Shown here: positions 13,996 through 14,382 of the stretch, piece by piece | Layout: every line of letters starts with the position of its first letter | How positions within the stretch are numbered: position 1 is the first letter of the stretch | From: JAQVEM01 sp964556165 | GTDB taxonomy: Bacteria > Actinomycetota > Humimicrobiia > Humimicrobiales > Humimicrobiaceae | Reading direction: 5' to 3' | Assembly (NCBI GenBank): GCA_964556165.1 | Contig: CAZKVH010000026.1 | Location: forward strand, 1-14,382 | Length of the DNA stretch: 14,382 nt | Translations under genes and position numbers: made by a program | The notes under the pieces: generated by a model | Told to the model about the DNA's origin: nothing | Databases searched by the model: none | Seen by the model: the letters and a program-made list of their open reading frames with translations, nothing else

Positions 13996-14382
13996 ATGGT
14001 AACTTTAAAGATAAAATTACTTGATAAATCAATTCCTGCACCTGAATATGCGCATAAAGGTGATGCGGGACTTGATTTATTTAGTTCAATTGATGTTGAG
14101 ATTAAACCTTTTGAGAGGAAAAAAGTACCAACCGGAATAAAGGTATCAATACCGCATGGTTATGCTGGATTTATTCAACCTCGTTCAGGAATGGCTTTTA
14201 AAAACGGTATTGGCATGGTTAATTCGCCAGGTCTTATTGATTCAGGCTACAGGGGTGAGATATGTACAATACTTATCAATTTTAATCCTTCTGAAAGCTT
14301 CTTTATAAAAAAAGGCGACCGTATATGCCAGATGGTTATAAAGAAAGTAGAAAATGTTAAAATAGAATTAGTAGATAATCTT
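13996..14382 (+). CDS. dut: Deoxyuridine 5'-triphosphate nucleotidohydrolase, 3' end beyond the window
   Basis: dUTPase hydrolyses dUTP to dUMP and diphosphate, keeping uracil out of DNA and feeding thymidylate synthesis. The open frame runs 129 codons to the window edge without a stop, about 85-90% of the usual trimeric enzyme. Visible motifs are I, GDAGLDLF (22-29); II, QPRSGMAFKNGI (61-72); III, GLIDSGYRGEI (79-89) with catalytic Asp82 and Tyr85; and IV, KKGDRICQMVI (105-115). The glycine-rich motif V would lie just outside. The ATG at 13996 has only a weak Shine-Dalgarno (AGAG). It follows the YneA-like gene by 95 nt with no clear terminator, so it may share the SOS promoter. Confidence 0.95.
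   Translation, partial: MVTLKIKLLDKSIPAPEYAHKGDAGLDLFSSIDVEIKPFERKKVPTGIKVSIPHGYAGFIQPRSGMAFKNGIGMVNSPGLIDSGYRGEICTILINFNPSESFFIKKGDRICQMVIKKVENVKIELVDNL

Overview
The window is AT-rich bacterial chromosome, roughly one third G+C by eye, with dense, short-spaced genes and no tRNA, rRNA, insertion sequence, phage gene or CRISPR array that I can see. RNase Y, SpoVS, a Gram-positive-type LexA operator, single-lipoyl E2 and the DapL lysine/peptidoglycan route point to a Firmicutes-like organism or an AT-rich deep lineage such as Atribacterota or a basal Actinomycetota group. The sequence alone does not decide which. SpoVS by itself does not prove sporulation.

Layout. (1) 13-1266 (+) encodes a lipoyl-dependent dehydrogenase E2 subunit and faces lipB (1337-2098, -), whose product starts lipoyl cofactor assembly. 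(2) 2099-2632 is the only long non-coding stretch. It holds a good plus-strand promoter (2224-2252), a weaker one, and an intrinsic terminator (2582-2609) that ends only 23 nt before the rny start codon. (3) 2633-11543 is a likely single plus-strand operon: rny, a MutL-like GHKL ATPase, spoVS, miaB, miaA, dapF, a DapL-type aminotransferase and hflX. It mixes mRNA turnover (RNase Y), tRNA A37 modification (MiaA then MiaB), ribosome rescue (HflX) and the last two steps to meso-diaminopimelate (DapL then DapF). (4) 11551-13352 on the minus strand is ilvC followed by lexA, with lexA behind its own LexA-box promoter. (5) 13484-14382 (+) is an SOS-type unit. A strong promoter carrying two LexA operators drives a small membrane protein with a LysM-like domain (YneA-like), followed by dut, which runs off the window.

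Most notable points: the damage-inducible YneA-like candidate with a double operator; the MutL-resembling ATPase coupled to RNase Y in a gene neighbourhood where mutS, mutL and hfq might be expected but are missing; and the terminator in front of rny, which implies attenuation or a separate small RNA.
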